From contig NZ_JAQSLN010000004.1 of the NCBI RefSeq assembly GCF_028649655.1, positions 62,001 to 126,000 on the forward strand: a stretch of DNA of 64,000 bases. Reading direction: 5' to 3'. Of this stretch, positions 62,701 through 64,000 are shown in pieces; within the stretch, counting starts at the first letter, position 1, and the number at the start of each line of letters is the position of its first letter. The DNA comes from Halobacteriovorax sp. GB3 (lineage in GTDB: Bacteria; Bdellovibrionota; Bacteriovoracia; Bacteriovoracales; Bacteriovoracaceae). Both the position numbers and the translations under genes were made by a program. Below the pieces are notes generated by a model. The model was not told where the DNA came from. It was given only the letters and a program-made list of their open reading frames with translations, and ran no database searches.

Positions 62701-62859
62701 AATGTGTGAAACAGAAGTTGAGTCTTTGGCCGTTTTCTCGTGTGTTGCAACAAACTTTGATGAATTAACAGCAATATAAGCCCCAGCACCTATTACTCCT
62801 AATGCAACAATCGTTTCGAGCATACTGAAACCAGACTGTTTTTTTCTAAAAGACCACAT
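59731..62859 (-). CDS. Giant prepilin-like multidomain protein
   Basis: 1042 aa. A prepilin leader (FRKKQSG|FSMLETIVALGVIGAG) with Glu5 anchors the protein. The rest is many times a usual pilin: an Ig/cadherin-like end near 400 (HELVVKVTDRAGTQSAN), Cys-rich stretches, two segments that resemble C-type lectin folds (about 560-760 with FWVALKRDG; about 765-865 with GVWVAIS) and at about 880-980 a module like the inserted domain of flagellin/hook proteins (TVEEVISMFNSA, AASELGFSEG). The lectin and flagellin readings are by eye only. Probably a pilus-tip adhesin. Confidence 0.75.
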   Translation of the reverse strand: MWSFRKKQSGFSMLETIVALGVIGAGAYIAVNSSKFVATHEKTAKDSTSVSHINQEIVRGALRALTLSEDKTGLRNQGICSLVSSDASSPGVGSIYINLKNHEKLFNGKRWETFLPNWVESSAKDCKMKNTWSKCFKPSSDNALSFSKQQLKNLDLVANVKITPVSMNAKLGIGLFEPLTSKYLKSDTDVKNVGFIVDSVVYYTEEGKTTRTQKDLKNYIWAPNVGICDYKLSNGKTVKLSLSGTGASDPDGNTVYNRSGFSGNKRDPLDISFRRSQAQEGVLDESGQFITTDTSKNIFGSCNEVKFRCPQESSNKREYGAIEYQTYLSYNRDNVLTNSTSMDPFFRFRIKKGGDNGQSPGSYHVNYFFDASPEDQADISKAKSEKNMPVRVRGSHELVVKVTDRAGTQSANNVCRNICNENTNYNTNGSDYLQRFAPFLSYAFSDFKGEVFNQSTTEQVGCTACYMKNCDQFGLGTFGPMNKQPNQPLDSIIPECSLKEPNDVVLDLQPFKNNTKDGGNWADSSKTCIAAQLNASGDGLVLFNENCDQDLPVMCYNYGTYLLARDVTRTAESISKVKYQSAYDRCFKMGREQTPIAELNDYMESSSLPFPTNGANYDFINLAQQGFFFAPQTSKDVMDYKRWTKKHSIPTSTKFWVALKRDGDKQVIADLPAVANLSKKSNFALYFDGSGKLAYKNYSFEMDLDSLPASGPYGMMLTNHLKYKGLQIIKPNSPRTSGKAMKFLCRKKSYPHDFFLSRSGANDLNRGEERCKLSGGVFVPPTTPLGWLKAMMLVEKFDHDFPFHDPNIDEASEVNGVWVAISTPNSTVTNDSWLPYPIEGNEKLWSNAKYSPESSDGDHRVIDGRGHFRFPRAKVEGGNFIKVTMKPDSIFKVKLNGRKTIEIKFNEAGTADKDYTVEEVISMFNSAASGEAVMSSDKKGLTGVSKTITISSLDASENSFIGIEFGVNGAASELGFSEGKSVKAPGTDFKLCYNRRGSIEKKGFKSFCEREVKYSEVRDSKEFMVLFALAGLRDYDLFRVSN

Positions 62860-62905
62860 AACGTACAGCTCCCTTTATATAAACTAAAAACTTTAAATGA
62901 TTATT

Positions 62906-64000
62906 CTAATGCGGTGGACTTACATAGATAGTTGTCGTTGTTTCATCCAACTTACCTTTAATCTCACCATTTTCAGTTACAACCTTTTCATTTAATCTAA
63001 AAGGCTCAATGTTAGATAGCGAGGAAATCGCATCTAGTTTATAAACGACTCTTCCCGCAGGTTCAGAGTGTTGCGAAATTGACCTATTAGAATTAGCAGA
63101 ATTTTGACCTCTACCAACAATTGTCTTTGTAACTTTCTTTACAAACGTTCCACAAGGAACTCTATCGTTCCAAGTTTCTTTATGGTCTGGTGGGATGTAG
63201 TCAGTTAGAGGAATTTCCACTTTTTCATTAGCAGGAACATTATCGGCCTTTATTCCACTATCGAATACAACCCTTCTTTCATAATCTAGATCGTAAATAA
63301 CACCTGGACCTTGGTTGTAAGTAATGATTTCAATATCAGTCTTAGTATTATTATCGATAGAAAAACGACCACGACAAGCTGGATTCAAATGTTCACTTAA
63401 AGATGTATTACATTGACTCTGACAAGAAGAGCTTCTCACTTCAATTTTTGGAATAGCTATTGGACGTTTAAATGCACCTGCACCTTGAACAGTCATTTCT
63501 TCTCCAGACTTTCCTGGAATCTTAACTTCTGATTGAACAAGAACAACATAATGGTCACGATCAATAAATTTAACCTCTTCTGGAATATCTCCAATAGCGG
63601 CCTTTAGGGAATCATTCTTATTAACGTCAGCTAATCTAAAACGAACACTAGATGGATACTTGATATTATTTGAGTTTTTATTTGCACGACGAGTTTCAAG
63701 ATCAAAGACAAGATCACCTTTGTTATAACGCAGGTTCTTCAATCCAAATTCTTCAGGACGGTAGTTCTTATCTTTTTGTTGTCCCATCCACTTACATTGA
63801 TTCTTCTCAGAACCATCTCCCCACGCATCTTGCTTACAAAGAATGAGATTATTTGAAATGAGAAAACCACTAAGACCAAGAATCTTTTGAGACTCAACTC
63901 TTCCCTTTTCGTATTTAATTTCTTTAACAGCATCTTGTTTTGAATCATCAAGTCTTTTAATCAATAAGTAAGACCCTCCAGCAATAGCACCTAAGACCAT
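62906..64000 (-). CDS. Prepilin-like protein, N-terminus cut by window edge
   Basis: 364 residues visible. The window edge falls in the hydrophobic helix VVLGAIAGGSYLLIKRLDD..., so the type III leader and cleavage site lie beyond 64000. The body is polar with CQSQCNTSLSEHLNPACRG. A Ser/Thr/Arg-rich end finishes at TTTIYVSPPH. It precedes the giant prepilin by 46 bases in the same direction, giving three consecutive prepilin-like genes. Confidence 0.7.
   Translation of the reverse strand: MVLGAIAGGSYLLIKRLDDSKQDAVKEIKYEKGRVESQKILGLSGFLISNNLILCKQDAWGDGSEKNQCKWMGQQKDKNYRPEEFGLKNLRYNKGDLVFDLETRRANKNSNNIKYPSSVRFRLADVNKNDSLKAAIGDIPEEVKFIDRDHYVVLVQSEVKIPGKSGEEMTVQGAGAFKRPIAIPKIEVRSSSCQSQCNTSLSEHLNPACRGRFSIDNNTKTDIEIITYNQGPGVIYDLDYERRVVFDSGIKADNVPANEKVEIPLTDYIPPDHKETWNDRVPCGTFVKKVTKTIVGRGQNSANSNRSISQHSEPAGRVVYKLDAISSLSNIEPFRLNEKVVTENGEIKGKLDETTTTIYVSPPH

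Noticed and set aside
1-64000. Insertion sequences, prophage or CRISPR array
   Set aside because: No transposase or integrase frame, no phage structural gene, and no regularly spaced repeats were seen.

Overview
The window is 64 kb of AT-rich, gene-dense DNA from a Gram-negative bacterium. Lipoprotein signal peptides, an outer-membrane barrel, Opp permeases, prepilin-like proteins, a large CheA-type sensory cluster, an HD-GYP protein and an Npt1/Npt2-like nucleotide transporter together suggest a predatory member of the Bdellovibrionota (Bacteriovorax/Halobacteriovorax type). That placement is inference from gene content and base composition; no rRNA is present to confirm it. I see no tRNA, rRNA, insertion sequence, prophage or CRISPR array.

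Layout. 1-4 kb: a cut-off gene, then an oppA-oppB-oppC peptide importer operon (minus) without its ATPases. 4-6.5 kb: two lipoproteins, one with many TPR repeats. 6.5-7.05 kb: a long non-coding gap. 7.05-13.8 kb: a tight seven-gene plus-strand operon with a PhaR-like regulator, a barrel protein, two ArsA-like ATPases, glutamate-cysteine ligase, cystathionine beta-synthase and a cystathionine gamma-lyase-type enzyme, which links reverse transsulfuration to glutathione synthesis. 13.8-16.5 kb: a secreted protein, a degenerate receiver/PP2C-like protein and an HD-GYP protein. 16.5-29.1 kb: two minus-strand chemosensory blocks separated by a plus-strand ABC1/UbiB-like kinase. Block one is an HPt-receiver protein plus a receiver-HPt-CheA-CheW-CheW kinase. 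Block two is cheA(hybrid)-cheW-mcp-cheB-HPt protein-cheY. No cheR is present.

29.2-35.5 kb: an acidic membrane-spanning protein with a Cys-rich tail, a class II aldolase-like protein, an uncharacterised ferritin-like (DUF455) plus ATP-grasp pair, and a SUV3-type RNA helicase. 35.6-38.9 kb: nitronate monooxygenase-like, MFS exporter and saccharopine dehydrogenase-like genes in an operon. 39-44 kb: a small Tudor/SH3-like protein and a four-gene operon led by a DtxR/MntR-type regulator whose promoter holds a perfect palindrome; it continues with a secreted protein, the Npt-like transporter and an M3 oligopeptidase. 44-52 kb: secreted and small metabolic proteins, rpiB, ahcY, a kinase-like protein and an rRNA methyltransferase. 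51.6-54.2 kb: an acyl-CoA dehydrogenase with a likely PD-(D/E)XK-fold partner. 54.3-57 kb: two lipoproteins flanking a regulatory-looking palindrome. 57-64 kb: an operon of three prepilin-like proteins, one of 1042 residues with several adhesive-looking modules, followed by a di-haem peroxidase-family lipoprotein.

The regions most worth a second look are the chemosensory phosphorelay, the DUF455/ATP-grasp pair, the DtxR-led operon with an apparently leaderless start, the giant prepilin/peroxidase operon and the PD-(D/E)XK-like protein.
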